In this document: in pieces, positions 1-8,142 of the stretch
Numbering within the stretch: position 1 is the first letter of the stretch
Layout of the letters: the number at the start of each line of letters is the position of its first letter
Assembly: GCF_017356015.1 (NCBI RefSeq)
Contig: NZ_JAFIQV010000005.1
Coordinates: forward strand, 1-64,000
Length of the DNA: 64,000 bases
Origin: Azospirillum sp. SYSU D00513
GTDB lineage: Bacteria > Pseudomonadota > Alphaproteobacteria > Azospirillales > Azospirillaceae
Direction of reading: 5' to 3'
Position numbers and translations under genes: made by a program
Notes under the pieces: generated by a model
Seen by the model: only the letters and a program-made list of their open reading frames with translations
Databases searched by the model: none
Told to the model about the DNA's origin: nothing

Positions 1-92
1 TTTTCCCGCTGCGCGTCTGTCCACATCGTCCACTCCTCCTGCCGTCACCAACAGGCAGAAGCAGGTTTCAGTCAAACAGGCTCTCAAAGTTA
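1..92 (-). mobile_element. Edge of an IS5-like insertion sequence with the first 8 codons of its transposase
   Basis: On the minus strand an ATG at 24-26 is preceded by an AGGAGGAG-type ribosome-binding site and opens a frame reading MWTDAQRE before the window ends. IS5-family transposases very often begin with MWT followed by D or E and a basic residue, so this is probably the 5' end of such a gene. The 50 bases between this ATG and about position 85 contain a minus-strand GAGAGCCTGTTTGAC-like sequence that could be the terminal inverted repeat. Only 8 codons are visible, so the family call is an inference and the exact element end is not fixed. Confidence 0.45.
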
Positions 93-107
93 GCGCCTAT
101 GCGCGTC

Positions 108-132
108 CGCGGGGATGACGGATAAGTTGATG
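108..132 (+). repeat. Half copy of the palindromic repeat found complete at 47972-48058
   Basis: CGCGGGGATGACG at 108-120 is identical to 48046-48058, and the next 12 bases match the flank there at 9 of 12 positions. Only the right half is present. The left arm is absent, next to the presumed IS end. Confidence 0.5.
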
Positions 133-180
133 TTCTTTCTGCTAATGCTGTACTGCGAACCCTGAGGGGTACAGCTTCCC

Positions 181-918
181 TCAATCCTGAATGAAGAAAT
201 ACGCCGTCATCGCCACACCCACGGCGATCACGAACTTGCGCAGGAGCGGCGGCGGGATGCGGCGGGCGACCGAGGCGCCGGCGTAGCCGCCGGCGATGGC
301 GGCGACGGTCATGGCGATGGCCTCGGGCCAGTGGACCACGCCACCCACGATGAAGGCGATCACCGCGACGAGGTTCAGCAGGCCCGACACGAGCGACTTT
401 AGCCCGTTCATGGCGTGCAGGTCGGTCATGCCGAAGACGCCCAGCGTCGCCAGGATCAGGATGCCGATGCCCCCGCCGAAATAGCCGCCGTAGATCGCGA
501 TCAGGAATTGCAGGGCCAGCACCGCTCCGTGCCCGACGGTCCAGCGCCGGCGGATCGCCGCGGAGATCGTGGGGCCGAAGGCGAAGAGCACCGTCGCGAA
601 GAGCAGCAGCCAGGGCACCACCTCCTCGAACAGCTTGCTCGGCGTCCACAGCAGCAGCAGCGCGCCGGCCAGCCCGCCGACGAGGCTGACGCCGAGGAAG
701 GACGGCAGGCGCACCTCGCGGATGCGGCCCAGCTCCTTGCGGTAGCCGTAGGCGGCGGCCAGAGCGGCCGGGGAGACGGCCACCGTGCTGGTGGCGTTGG
801 CGTTCAGCGGCGGCACGCCCGCCATCACGAGGGCGGGAAAGGTCAGGAAGCTGCCGCCCCCGGCGACGGAGTTGAGGACACCGGCGAAGAAGGCGGAAAC
901 AATCAGCAGAATCAACAT
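181..918 (-). CDS. Sulfite exporter TauE/SafE family membrane protein
   Basis: A 245-residue integral membrane protein of the TauE/SafE (DUF81) family, which exports small sulfur-containing or organic anions across the inner membrane. The first helix leads into NSVAGGGSFLTFPAL, the family's repeat signature. The second repeat is visible as GGYFGGGIGILILATLG in the middle of the protein. About eight hydrophobic segments cover nearly the whole chain and the C-terminus ends on a membrane helix. The ATG at 916-918 was chosen because the family starts directly with this helix; an in-frame TTG 15 bases upstream is possible. Neither start has a clear ribosome-binding site. The substrate cannot be told from sequence. 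Confidence 0.85.
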   Translation of the reverse strand: MLILLIVSAFFAGVLNSVAGGGSFLTFPALVMAGVPPLNANATSTVAVSPAALAAAYGYRKELGRIREVRLPSFLGVSLVGGLAGALLLLWTPSKLFEEVVPWLLLFATVLFAFGPTISAAIRRRWTVGHGAVLALQFLIAIYGGYFGGGIGILILATLGVFGMTDLHAMNGLKSLVSGLLNLVAVIAFIVGGVVHWPEAIAMTVAAIAGGYAGASVARRIPPPLLRKFVIAVGVAMTAYFFIQD

Positions 919-1014
919 TTTACGTCGTATCAAGCGTCGGCGGGGGCGCGCACTATGCCCGCCGCCGGCCGCTTTGTGCAGTGCAAATTGCGACTGCCCG
1001 TTTCCTCCTTCGCG

Positions 1015-1884
1015 TCAGCGCAAGGGTGGCACCGTCCGCAGATAGGCCACCAGTGCGTCCAGGTCCTCCGCCGCGATGTTCCGGTAGTAATGGAAGGCCA
1101 TGGGCGGGCCGAGCCGGCTGCCGTCGGGACGCACGCCTTGCGTGATCGCCGCCTTGATCTCACCGTCGGTCCAGGCGCCGATGCCCTGTTCCTTGTCCTG
1201 TGTGATGTTGCGGGCGACGGTCACGCCCCAGGGGCCGGCGAACTGCTGGCCACCGACGCCCATGCGGGAGAGGTCGCGCAGGCCCGTCGGCAGCAGCGGG
1301 GAATGGCATTCCATGCAGTGGCCCAGCGCGTGCGCCATGTAGGCGCCGTAGGCGACCTTGTCCGTGCGCGGCACCTCCGCGACGGAGGTCACCGGCGGCC
1401 CCCAGGCCGGCGGCAGCGGGAACTTGTAGCTGGAGGCCGGGGTCTCGTTGCGCACCGGCGTCAGGCCGCGCAGATAGGCCACGATGTCCCGCGCGTCGCG
1501 GTCGGACAGGCCGGCGTAGAACTGGAAGGGCATCGGCGGCCCGATGGTGGAGCCGTCCGGGCGCTTGCCCTCCCGGATCGCCCGAATGATCTGCTCGTCC
1601 GTCCAGCGGCCGAGCCCGGTTTCCGGATCCGGCGTCAGGTTGGGCGCGTGGGCCGTGAACATCACCTCGGCCATCGGCGGCCCCCCGGCCAGCTCCGGCC
1701 CCGGCGCCCCACCGTCCGGGCCGGGCGGCAGCGTGTGGCAGTTGCCGCAGCCGACGATGCCGTTCACGAGATATCCGCCCCGCTCCGCGTCGCCCGCGGC
1801 CCCGGCGGGATCGCCGGGCAGCGCCAGCAGGACGGCCGCGGCCGCCAGCGCAACCCTCATCCCGCGTCCAAGCACGTCCCTCAT
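1015..1884 (-). CDS. Dihaem cytochrome c, periplasmic
   Basis: A 289-residue exported electron carrier with two class I cytochrome c domains. A signal peptide is seen at residues 1-30 (basic start, then an Ala/Leu-rich stretch ending near GDPAGA). Haem-binding motifs are CGNCH at 46-50 and CMECH at 190-194. Each domain carries a later GPPM segment (near 118 and in the C-terminal third) that should supply the axial Met. The two halves are clearly duplicated: the WTD...RPDGS..GPPM block recurs. Such proteins resemble the cytochrome subunits of membrane-bound alcohol or aldehyde dehydrogenases, but no dehydrogenase gene adjoins, so the partner is unknown. It sits about 95 bp downstream of nothing transcribed with it and is divergent from proA. 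Confidence 0.85.
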   Translation of the reverse strand: MRDVLGRGMRVALAAAAVLLALPGDPAGAAGDAERGGYLVNGIVGCGNCHTLPPGPDGGAPGPELAGGPPMAEVMFTAHAPNLTPDPETGLGRWTDEQIIRAIREGKRPDGSTIGPPMPFQFYAGLSDRDARDIVAYLRGLTPVRNETPASSYKFPLPPAWGPPVTSVAEVPRTDKVAYGAYMAHALGHCMECHSPLLPTGLRDLSRMGVGGQQFAGPWGVTVARNITQDKEQGIGAWTDGEIKAAITQGVRPDGSRLGPPMAFHYYRNIAAEDLDALVAYLRTVPPLR

Positions 1885-2035
1885 GCGAACCTCCCGCCCA
1901 ACGGCTGCCGAGTTGTCGATAAGAGGACGCTATTCAGGCAATCATACGCTTTCCAGGGGGAAGAGCCGACAATTTTGGCCTTTCACTTCCAGCCCTATTG
2001 GTTAGAGTTGCCGTCCCTTTCACGGAGTGAGCGCC

Positions 2036-3316
2036 ATGTCCGCCCTGCTTGAGACCGCCGACGCCCTGCACGATCAGATGCTCTCCCTCGGCCGCGCCGC
2101 CCGCGCCGCCTCGGCGGAGCTGGCGAACGTGCCAGGCCCGGCGAAGGACCAGGCGTTGCGGGCGGCGGCGGCGGCTCTGCGCGCCCGCCGGGCGGAGATC
2201 CAGGCGGCCAACGACACGGACGTGGCCGCCGCCCGCGAGCGCGGCCTCTCCGGCCCGATGATCGACCGGCTGCTGCTGGACGAGAAGCGGATCGAGGCCA
2301 TGGCCGCCGGGCTGGAGGCCATCGCCGACTTCCCCGACCCCATCGGCACCGTGCTCGCCGAATGGACGCGCCCCAACGGCCTGCGCATCCAGCGCGTGCG
2401 CGTGCCCTTGGGCGTCATCGGCATCATCTACGAGAGCCGCCCCAACGTCACCGCCGACGCGGGCGGGCTGTGCCTGAAGTCCGGCAACGCCGCCATCCTG
2501 CGCGGCGGCTCGGAAAGCTTCCATTCCTCGCGCGCCATCGCCGCCGGACTCGCCGAGGGGCTGCGCGCGGCCGGCCTGCCGGAGGCGGCGATCCAGCTCC
2601 TCCCCACCACGGACCGGGCAGCGGTCGGCCACATGCTGCGGATGCGCGAGTTCATCGACGTGATCGTGCCGCGCGGCGGCAAGTCGCTGATCCAGCGCAT
2701 CGCCGAGGAAAGCCGCATCCCCGTCATCAAGCATCTCGACGGCAACTGCCATCTCTACATCGACGGCGCCGCCGACCTGGAGAAGGCCCGCAAGCTGGTG
2801 CTGAACGCCAAGCTGCGCCGCACGTCGGTCTGCGGGGCGACGGAAACGCTGCTGGTGGACCGCGCGGCGGCCGGCACTCACCTGCCCGTCCTGGTCAAGG
2901 AGCTGCTGGACGCCGGCTGCGAGGTCCGCGGCGACGAGGCCGCCCGGGCCGTCGATCCCCGCGTGAAGCCGGTGGCGCCGGAGGACTGGGACACCGAGTA
3001 TCTCGACGCCATCATCGCCTGCGGCGTGGTGGACGGGGTGGAGGGCGCCATCGCCCACGTCAACCGCCACAGCTCGCACCACACCGACGCCATCGTGACC
3101 GAGGACGCGGCGGCGGCGGAACGCTTCCTCCAGCGCATCGACAGCGGCATCGTGCTGTGGAACGCCTCGACCCAGTTCGCCGATGGCGGCGAGTTCGGCA
3201 TGGGGGCGGAGATCGGCATCTCCACCGACAAGTTCCACGCCCGCGGCCCCGTCGGGGCCGAGCAGCTCACCAGCTACAAGTACGTGGTGCGCGGCGACGG
3301 CCAGACCCGGCCGTGA
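2036..3316 (+). CDS. proA: Glutamate-5-semialdehyde dehydrogenase (gamma-glutamyl phosphate reductase)
   Basis: The second enzyme of proline synthesis: it reduces gamma-glutamyl phosphate to glutamate-5-semialdehyde with NADPH in the cytosol. The 426-residue length is normal for ProA. The catalytic cysteine is Cys266 in TSVCGATE, and the C-terminal [14 protein letters not shown] block is typical of the family. The ATG at 2036 is preceded by GGAG at an 8-base spacing, so it is preferred to an in-frame GTG at 2027 that overlaps that site. It is the first gene of a plus-strand run; nadD starts inside its stop codon. proB is not in the window. Confidence 0.95.
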   Translation: MSALLETADALHDQMLSLGRAARAASAELANVPGPAKDQALRAAAAALRARRAEIQAANDTDVAAARERGLSGPMIDRLLLDEKRIEAMAAGLEAIADFPDPIGTVLAEWTRPNGLRIQRVRVPLGVIGIIYESRPNVTADAGGLCLKSGNAAILRGGSESFHSSRAIAAGLAEGLRAAGLPEAAIQLLPTTDRAAVGHMLRMREFIDVIVPRGGKSLIQRIAEESRIPVIKHLDGNCHLYIDGAADLEKARKLVLNAKLRRTSVCGATETLLVDRAAAGTHLPVLVKELLDAGCEVRGDEAARAVDPRVKPVAPEDWDTEYLDAIIACGVVDGVEGAIAHVNRHSSHHTDAIVTEDAAAAERFLQRIDSGIVLWNASTQFADGGEFGMGAEIGISTDKFHARGPVGAEQLTSYKYVVRGDGQTRP

Positions 3317-3945
3317 CCTTCGCCTCCAAACCGCACCGCTACTCGGGTCCGCACTATGCGGGCCTGAGCGTCGGGCTGCTCGGCGGCTCCTTCAACCCGG
3401 CCCATGCCGGGCACCGGCACATCAGCACCTACGCTTTGAAGACGCTGGGTCTCGACCGGGTCTGGTGGCTGGTCAGCCCGCAGAACCCGCTGAAGGCGCG
3501 GGCCGGCATGGCTCCGCTGGCGGAAAGGCTGGCCTCGGGCCGGGCGGCGGCGCGCCATCCGCGCATCCAGGTCACCGAAATGGAATGCGAACTCGGCACC
3601 CGCTACACGGCAGACACTCTGGCTCGTCTGAAGCAACGCTTCCCGCGGACGCGCTTCGTCTGGCTGATGGGGGCGGATAATTTACGGCAAATACCGCGCT
3701 GGCAGCATTGGACGCGAATCTTTCTGTCCGTGCCCGTTGCAGTGTTCAGCCGTCCAACTTATTCTTTAGGAGCGTTGGGCGGAAAAGCCGCGCAACGCTA
3801 TGCCCGTCGTCGAATGGCGGTGCATCGGGTCAAGAGACTCGCCGGCACGAGGACGCCGGCCTGGGTTTTTCTCCGAAACCGCTTGCACCCGGCTTCGGCG
3901 ACGGCGATCCGGCGGGCGCGTGCCCTCGGGTCTCAGGCTCAATGA
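3313..3945 (+). CDS. nadD: Nicotinate-nucleotide adenylyltransferase
   Basis: Transfers AMP from ATP to nicotinate mononucleotide, making deamido-NAD in NAD synthesis. The 210-residue protein carries the nucleotidyltransferase motif [11 protein letters not shown] near residue 25 and the C-terminal SATAIR, the counterpart of the ISSTxIR motif of this superfamily. The GTG start overlaps the proA stop as GTGA, which indicates translational coupling. The following gene rsfS is the usual neighbour of nadD in alphaproteobacteria. The middle of the gene has lower GC than the rest of the run, around 3680-3770. Confidence 0.93.
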   Translation: MTFASKPHRYSGPHYAGLSVGLLGGSFNPAHAGHRHISTYALKTLGLDRVWWLVSPQNPLKARAGMAPLAERLASGRAAARHPRIQVTEMECELGTRYTADTLARLKQRFPRTRFVWLMGADNLRQIPRWQHWTRIFLSVPVAVFSRPTYSLGALGGKAAQRYARRRMAVHRVKRLAGTRTPAWVFLRNRLHPASATAIRRARALGSQAQ

Positions 3946-3964
3946 CCAAAACCCCATAACCGAG

Positions 3965-4375
3965 GTGGGTACCATCAGCACGTTCACCGAACCGGCCGCT
4001 TCGTCACCGCGGCCCGCGCCTCCCGGTCCGCAGGATCTGAAGGCGCTCATCGAACGGTCCCTTGACGAGGATCAGGCCGACGACGTGACCGTCATCGACC
4101 TGGCCGGCAAGACGACCTTCGCCGACTACATGGTCGTGGCGTCGGGCCGCAACACCCGCCACATCGCCGCCATCGCCATGAAGCTGTCCGAGCGGATGAA
4201 GGAAGCCGGGATCCGCGGCGTCGAGATCGAGGGCCTCGCGCAGTGCGACTGGGTCCTGGTCGACGCCGGCGACATCATCGTCCACCTGTTCCGCCCCGAG
4301 GTCCGCACCTTCTACAACATCGAGAAGATGTGGGGCCTGGACCAGCCGGACTCCGCCTCGCGCCTCAGCGCGTAA
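3965..4375 (+). CDS. rsfS: Ribosomal silencing factor RsfS (Iojap/YbeB family)
   Basis: Binds ribosomal protein L14 and blocks subunit joining when nutrients are short. The RsfS core is complete, from LKALIERSLDEDQADDVTVI to YNIEKMWGLD. The start is uncertain. The only in-frame start codon between the nadD stop and the conserved domain is GTG at 3965, giving 136 residues but with a poor ribosome-binding site. An ATG overlapping the nadD stop (3942-3944) is out of frame by one base and hits TAA after five codons. One extra C in the CCCC run at 3952-3955 would join that ATG to rsfS and restore the usual ATGA coupling. Annotated from the GTG. Confidence 0.85.
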   Translation: MGTISTFTEPAASSPRPAPPGPQDLKALIERSLDEDQADDVTVIDLAGKTTFADYMVVASGRNTRHIAAIAMKLSERMKEAGIRGVEIEGLAQCDWVLVDAGDIIVHLFRPEVRTFYNIEKMWGLDQPDSASRLSA

Positions 4376-4402
4376 GGACGGAACGGGAAGGGAGCCGGAC
4401 CG

Positions 4403-4861
4403 ATGCGCTTGTGGCTCGCCGCCGTCGGGCGGTCAAGGGCCGGTCCGGCGCGTGACCTCTACGAGGAGTATGCCGGCCGGCTGAGCTGGCCTCTGACGCT
4501 CCGCGAGGTCGAGGTCAAGAAACGGCTGCCGCCGGACGAACTCAAGCGGCAGGAGGCGGAGCTTTTGCTCGCCGCCATCCCCGCCAACGCCCTCGTCGTG
4601 GCGCTCGACGAGCGCGGCAAGGCGCTGGACAGCGCCGGCTTCGCCGCGAAGATCGGCGCTTGGCGGGACCAGGGCGCCTCCGACATCGCTTTCCTCATCG
4701 GCGGGGCCGACGGGCACGGGGACGCCGTGCGCGCCCGCGCCGATCTGCTTCTGGGTCTCGGAGCCATGACCTGGCCGCACATGCTGGTCCGGGGCATGCT
4801 TGCGGAGCAACTCTATCGCGCCCAGCAAATTCTGGCCGGCCACCCATATCACCGGGCCTAA
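4403..4861 (+). CDS. rlmH: 23S rRNA (pseudouridine-1915 N3)-methyltransferase RlmH
   Basis: Methylates pseudouridine 1915 in helix 69 of 23S rRNA using S-adenosylmethionine. It is a SPOUT-class enzyme acting on assembled ribosomes. The 152-residue length is normal. Visible motifs are LDERGK near residue 75, the AdoMet-binding knot FLIGGADG near 95, and the C-terminal EQLYRAQQILAGHPYHR, where the Tyr-His-Arg end is characteristic. It starts with ATG 27 bases after rsfS, the standard neighbour, so the two are probably cotranscribed. Confidence 0.95.
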   Translation: MRLWLAAVGRSRAGPARDLYEEYAGRLSWPLTLREVEVKKRLPPDELKRQEAELLLAAIPANALVVALDERGKALDSAGFAAKIGAWRDQGASDIAFLIGGADGHGDAVRARADLLLGLGAMTWPHMLVRGMLAEQLYRAQQILAGHPYHRA

Positions 4862-4987
4862 GCCGATGTATCGACGTGCGCAAACGCACGCGCGAGGGTA
4901 ATGATTGTGCAGGCGCAGCACGAGCCTTCGGGCCGTGCCGCGCCGTCCATAAGAAGAACCGCAGAATTTGGCTTGAAGAGGAAAGCG

Positions 4988-6553
4988 ATGACCGAGACCA
5001 AGCGCCCGCGCCCCGTCGTGCTGTGCATCCTGGACGGCTGGGGCTACCGAGAGGACCAGGCCGACAACGCCGTTCTCCAGGGCAGGACGCCCAACTGGGA
5101 CGCCCTGTGGGCCGCCGGGCCGCGCGGTTTCCTCAACGCCTCCGAGGAGGAGGTCGGCCTGCCCAAGGGTCAGATGGGCAACTCCGAGGTCGGGCACATG
5201 AATCTCGGCGCGGGGCGCGTGGTCATGCAGGACCTCGTCATGATCGACCACTCCATCGCGGTGGGCGACCTGGAGCGCAACGCGGCGCTGAACAGCTTCA
5301 TCGAAACGCTGCGCAAGAGCGGCGGGCGCTGCCATCTGATGGGGCTTTTGTCGCCGGGCGGCGTGCACGCCCACCAGGACCACATCGCCGCACTGGCCGG
5401 CATCCTGTCGCACGAGGGAATCCCGGTGGAGGTCCACGCCTTCACCGACGGGCGCGACGTGCCGCCGCAGAGCGCCAAGGACCAGGTCGCCGAGTTCATG
5501 GCCGACATCCATGAGCTGCCGGGCGTCGGCATCGCCACCCTGTCGGGCCGCTACTACGCGATGGACCGCGACAAGCGCTGGGACCGCGTCGGCAAGGCCT
5601 ACGCCGTCATGACCCATGCCGAGGGGCTGCGGGCCGACGACCCGATCCAGGCCATCGAGCAGAGCTACGCCGCCGGCACGACCGACGAGTTCATCCTGCC
5701 GACCGCCATCGGCGATTACGCCGGCATGAAGGACGGCGACGCCATCCTGATGGCGAATTTCCGCGCCGACCGCGCGCGCGAGATCCTCAGCGCCTATGTC
5801 GTGCCGGGCTTCGACGGCTTCGACGTGAGCCGCCTGCCCAAGCTGTCGGCGGCCCTCGGCATGGTCGAATATTCGTCCGAGCTGATCCGGCACATGACGA
5901 CCATCTTTCCGCCGAAATCCCTGACCAAGGTGTTGGGCGAAGTGGTGTCCGAGGCGGGCCTGACCCAATTGCGTATCGCCGAAACCGAAAAATATCCCCA
6001 CGTCACCTTCTTCTTCAACGGTGGCGAGGAGCGGGTCTATCCCGGCGAGGACCGCATCATGGTGCCCTCGCCCAAGGTCGCGACCTACGACCTCCAGCCG
6101 GAGATGTCTGCGCCCGAGGTGACCGAGAAGGTCGTGGCGGCGGTCGACTCCGGGAAGTACGACTTGATCGTGATCAACTACGCCAACCCCGACATGGTCG
6201 GCCACACCGGCGTGCTGTCGGCGGCGGTCAAGGCGGTGGAGACGGTGGACACGGGCTTGGGCCGGCTGGTGGAAGCGGTGCGCCGCCAGGGCGGGGCCAT
6301 GCTGGTCACCGCCGACCACGGCAACTGCGAGGTGATGCGCGACCCGGAGACGGGCGAGCCGCACACCGCCCACACGCTGAACCGCGTGCCCATGGTGCTG
6401 GTCGGCGGCCCGGCGGGGCTCCAGTCATTGCGCACCGGCCGGCTGGCCGACGTGGCCCCGACCCTGCTGGAGCTGATGGGCGTGCCCCAGCCCGCGGAGA
6501 TGACCGGCGCCAGCCTGATCGACCGCGGCGCGGCAGCGGCGGCGGCGGAATAA
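4988..6553 (+). CDS. gpmI: 2,3-bisphosphoglycerate-independent phosphoglycerate mutase
   Basis: Interconverts 3- and 2-phosphoglycerate in glycolysis and gluconeogenesis with two Mn ions. The 521-residue length fits iPGM. The phosphoserine nucleophile is Ser66 in MGNSEVGH. The alkaline-phosphatase-type metal-binding motif TADHGNCE lies in the last quarter, and CILDGWG at the N-terminus supplies another metal ligand. The ATG at 4988 has a GAGGAAA ribosome-binding site and matches the family N-terminus. The 126 bp before it hold no recognised gene. envC follows after 2 bp. Confidence 0.95.
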   Translation: MTETKRPRPVVLCILDGWGYREDQADNAVLQGRTPNWDALWAAGPRGFLNASEEEVGLPKGQMGNSEVGHMNLGAGRVVMQDLVMIDHSIAVGDLERNAALNSFIETLRKSGGRCHLMGLLSPGGVHAHQDHIAALAGILSHEGIPVEVHAFTDGRDVPPQSAKDQVAEFMADIHELPGVGIATLSGRYYAMDRDKRWDRVGKAYAVMTHAEGLRADDPIQAIEQSYAAGTTDEFILPTAIGDYAGMKDGDAILMANFRADRAREILSAYVVPGFDGFDVSRLPKLSAALGMVEYSSELIRHMTTIFPPKSLTKVLGEVVSEAGLTQLRIAETEKYPHVTFFFNGGEERVYPGEDRIMVPSPKVATYDLQPEMSAPEVTEKVVAAVDSGKYDLIVINYANPDMVGHTGVLSAAVKAVETVDTGLGRLVEAVRRQGGAMLVTADHGNCEVMRDPETGEPHTAHTLNRVPMVLVGGPAGLQSLRTGRLADVAPTLLELMGVPQPAEMTGASLIDRGAAAAAAE

Positions 6554-6555
6554 GC

Positions 6556-8142
6556 ATGGAGAAGGGGGCTCGCCGCGCCGCGCCGCGCGGAACCGCATCC
6601 GCACCGGGGAGCCCCCCGCCCCCGCCGCACGTCCGGCGCGCCGCCCTCCGGCTGGGCGGGCTTTTGCTCGCCGGACTGCTCGCGGCACCCGCCGGCGCGC
6701 AGGAGGCCGGCAAGGACAAGGAATCCCCCGACCAGGCCTTGAAGCGGGTGGAGCAGCAGCTCCGCGCCGACGAGGCGCGCCGCAAGCATCTCGACCAGCA
6801 GTCTCAGGTGCTCCAGAAGGAGTTGGAGGAGCTGCGCGGCCGGCTGATCGCCCTGTCCGACGAGGAGCGCGCCCAGGAAGAGGAGCTGGGCGAACTGGAG
6901 CGCACCATGGAGGCGCTCAAGGAAGAGGAGCGCGCCCAGGCCGCCCGTCTGGAAACGGAACGCCATCAGATCGCCGAGCTTCTGGCGGCCCTCCAGCGCC
7001 TGTCCCGCATCCCGCCGGAGGCCGCGCTCGCCCGTCCGGAAGGGCCGGTGGAAACCTTGCGCTCGGCCCTGCTGCTGCGCGACACGGTGCCGGCGCTTCG
7101 CGCCCGCGCCGACGCGCTGGCGGGCACCCTGAACCGGCTGGCCGGGGTGCGCGAGCGGCTGGAGGAACAGCGCGCCCGCACGCTGGCGGCCCAGGTGGCG
7201 CTCGCGAACCGGCGCACGGAGATCGCCGGGCTCGTCGCCCGCCGCGAGGAACTGTCCCGCCAGACCGACGAGGAGCGCATCCAGGTCGGGCGCAAGATGG
7301 CCAGCCTGTCGGATCAGGCCAGCGACCTGCGCCAGCTGATGGAACGCATCGAGGCCGAGCGGCTGGAAGCGGAGCGCCGCGCCGCCGCCGAGGCCGCCGC
7401 CAGGATCGAGGCCGCGCGTCTGGAGGCGGAACGCATCGAGGCCGCGCGCCGGGAAGCCGCCCGGGTGGAGGCCGCCCGGATCGAGGCGGAGCGCGCCGAG
7501 GCCCGGCGCCAGGAAAACGAGCGGGCGGTCGCCGCCCGCCAGGAGGCGGAACGCCAGGCGCGGGAGCGCCGGCTGGCCGAACAGCAGGCCACCCAACAGA
7601 AGATGGCCGAGCAGCGCGCCGAACGGGAGCGGTTGGCGGCGGAGCAGGCCCGCCAGAGGGCCGCGGAACAGGAAACCCGGCAGGAAGAGCGGCGGCAGCA
7701 GGCCCTGGCGGCGGCCCCTCGCGCGCCGGAGCCGCCCTCCGGGGCCGCGCTCTCCAACGGGATGCGTTTGCCCGTGGGCGGGCGCGTGGTCACCGGCTTC
7801 GGCGGCAAGGACCCTTATGGCGCCACCAGCCGTGGACTGACCATCTCGACCCGGCCGGGGGCGGCCGTGGTGTCCCCGCTCGCCGGTTCGGTCGTGTTCG
7901 CCGGCCCCTTCCGGGGCTACGGGCGAATCTTGATCGTTGAACACGGCAACGGATATCATAGTCTGATCGCGGGATTGGGCCGGATCGACACGGCCGTCGG
8001 CAAGCGCGTCGCCTCGGGAGAGCCGATCGCGTTGATGCCCACCGACGGCGCCCCAGATCTTTACTTCGAGCTGCGACGAAACGGTCAGCCGGTGGACCCG
8101 CAAAGCGGGCCCGGCACCCCGAAGGGGAAAGGACAAGGGTAA
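6556..8142 (+). CDS. EnvC-like murein hydrolase activator, coiled coil plus degenerate LytM domain
   Basis: A 528-residue exported protein that probably activates cell-wall amidases during division. A hydrophobic segment at about 33-48 ends in APAGAQ, a likely signal-peptide cleavage site after a long basic N-terminus. Residues 55-390 are almost entirely charged Glu/Arg/Ala coiled coil. The last 120 residues form a peptidase M23 (LytM) domain. The zinc ligands are missing: the first His motif reads SRGLTIST and the HxH motif reads DLYFELR. E. coli EnvC is degenerate at the same sites, so this should be a regulator and not a peptidase. It is followed directly by ctpA (stop and start adjacent), as in many alphaproteobacteria. 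Confidence 0.85.
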   Translation: MEKGARRAAPRGTASAPGSPPPPPHVRRAALRLGGLLLAGLLAAPAGAQEAGKDKESPDQALKRVEQQLRADEARRKHLDQQSQVLQKELEELRGRLIALSDEERAQEEELGELERTMEALKEEERAQAARLETERHQIAELLAALQRLSRIPPEAALARPEGPVETLRSALLLRDTVPALRARADALAGTLNRLAGVRERLEEQRARTLAAQVALANRRTEIAGLVARREELSRQTDEERIQVGRKMASLSDQASDLRQLMERIEAERLEAERRAAAEAAARIEAARLEAERIEAARREAARVEAARIEAERAEARRQENERAVAARQEAERQARERRLAEQQATQQKMAEQRAERERLAAEQARQRAAEQETRQEERRQQALAAAPRAPEPPSGAALSNGMRLPVGGRVVTGFGGKDPYGATSRGLTISTRPGAAVVSPLAGSVVFAGPFRGYGRILIVEHGNGYHSLIAGLGRIDTAVGKRVASGEPIALMPTDGAPDLYFELRRNGQPVDPQSGPGTPKGKGQG

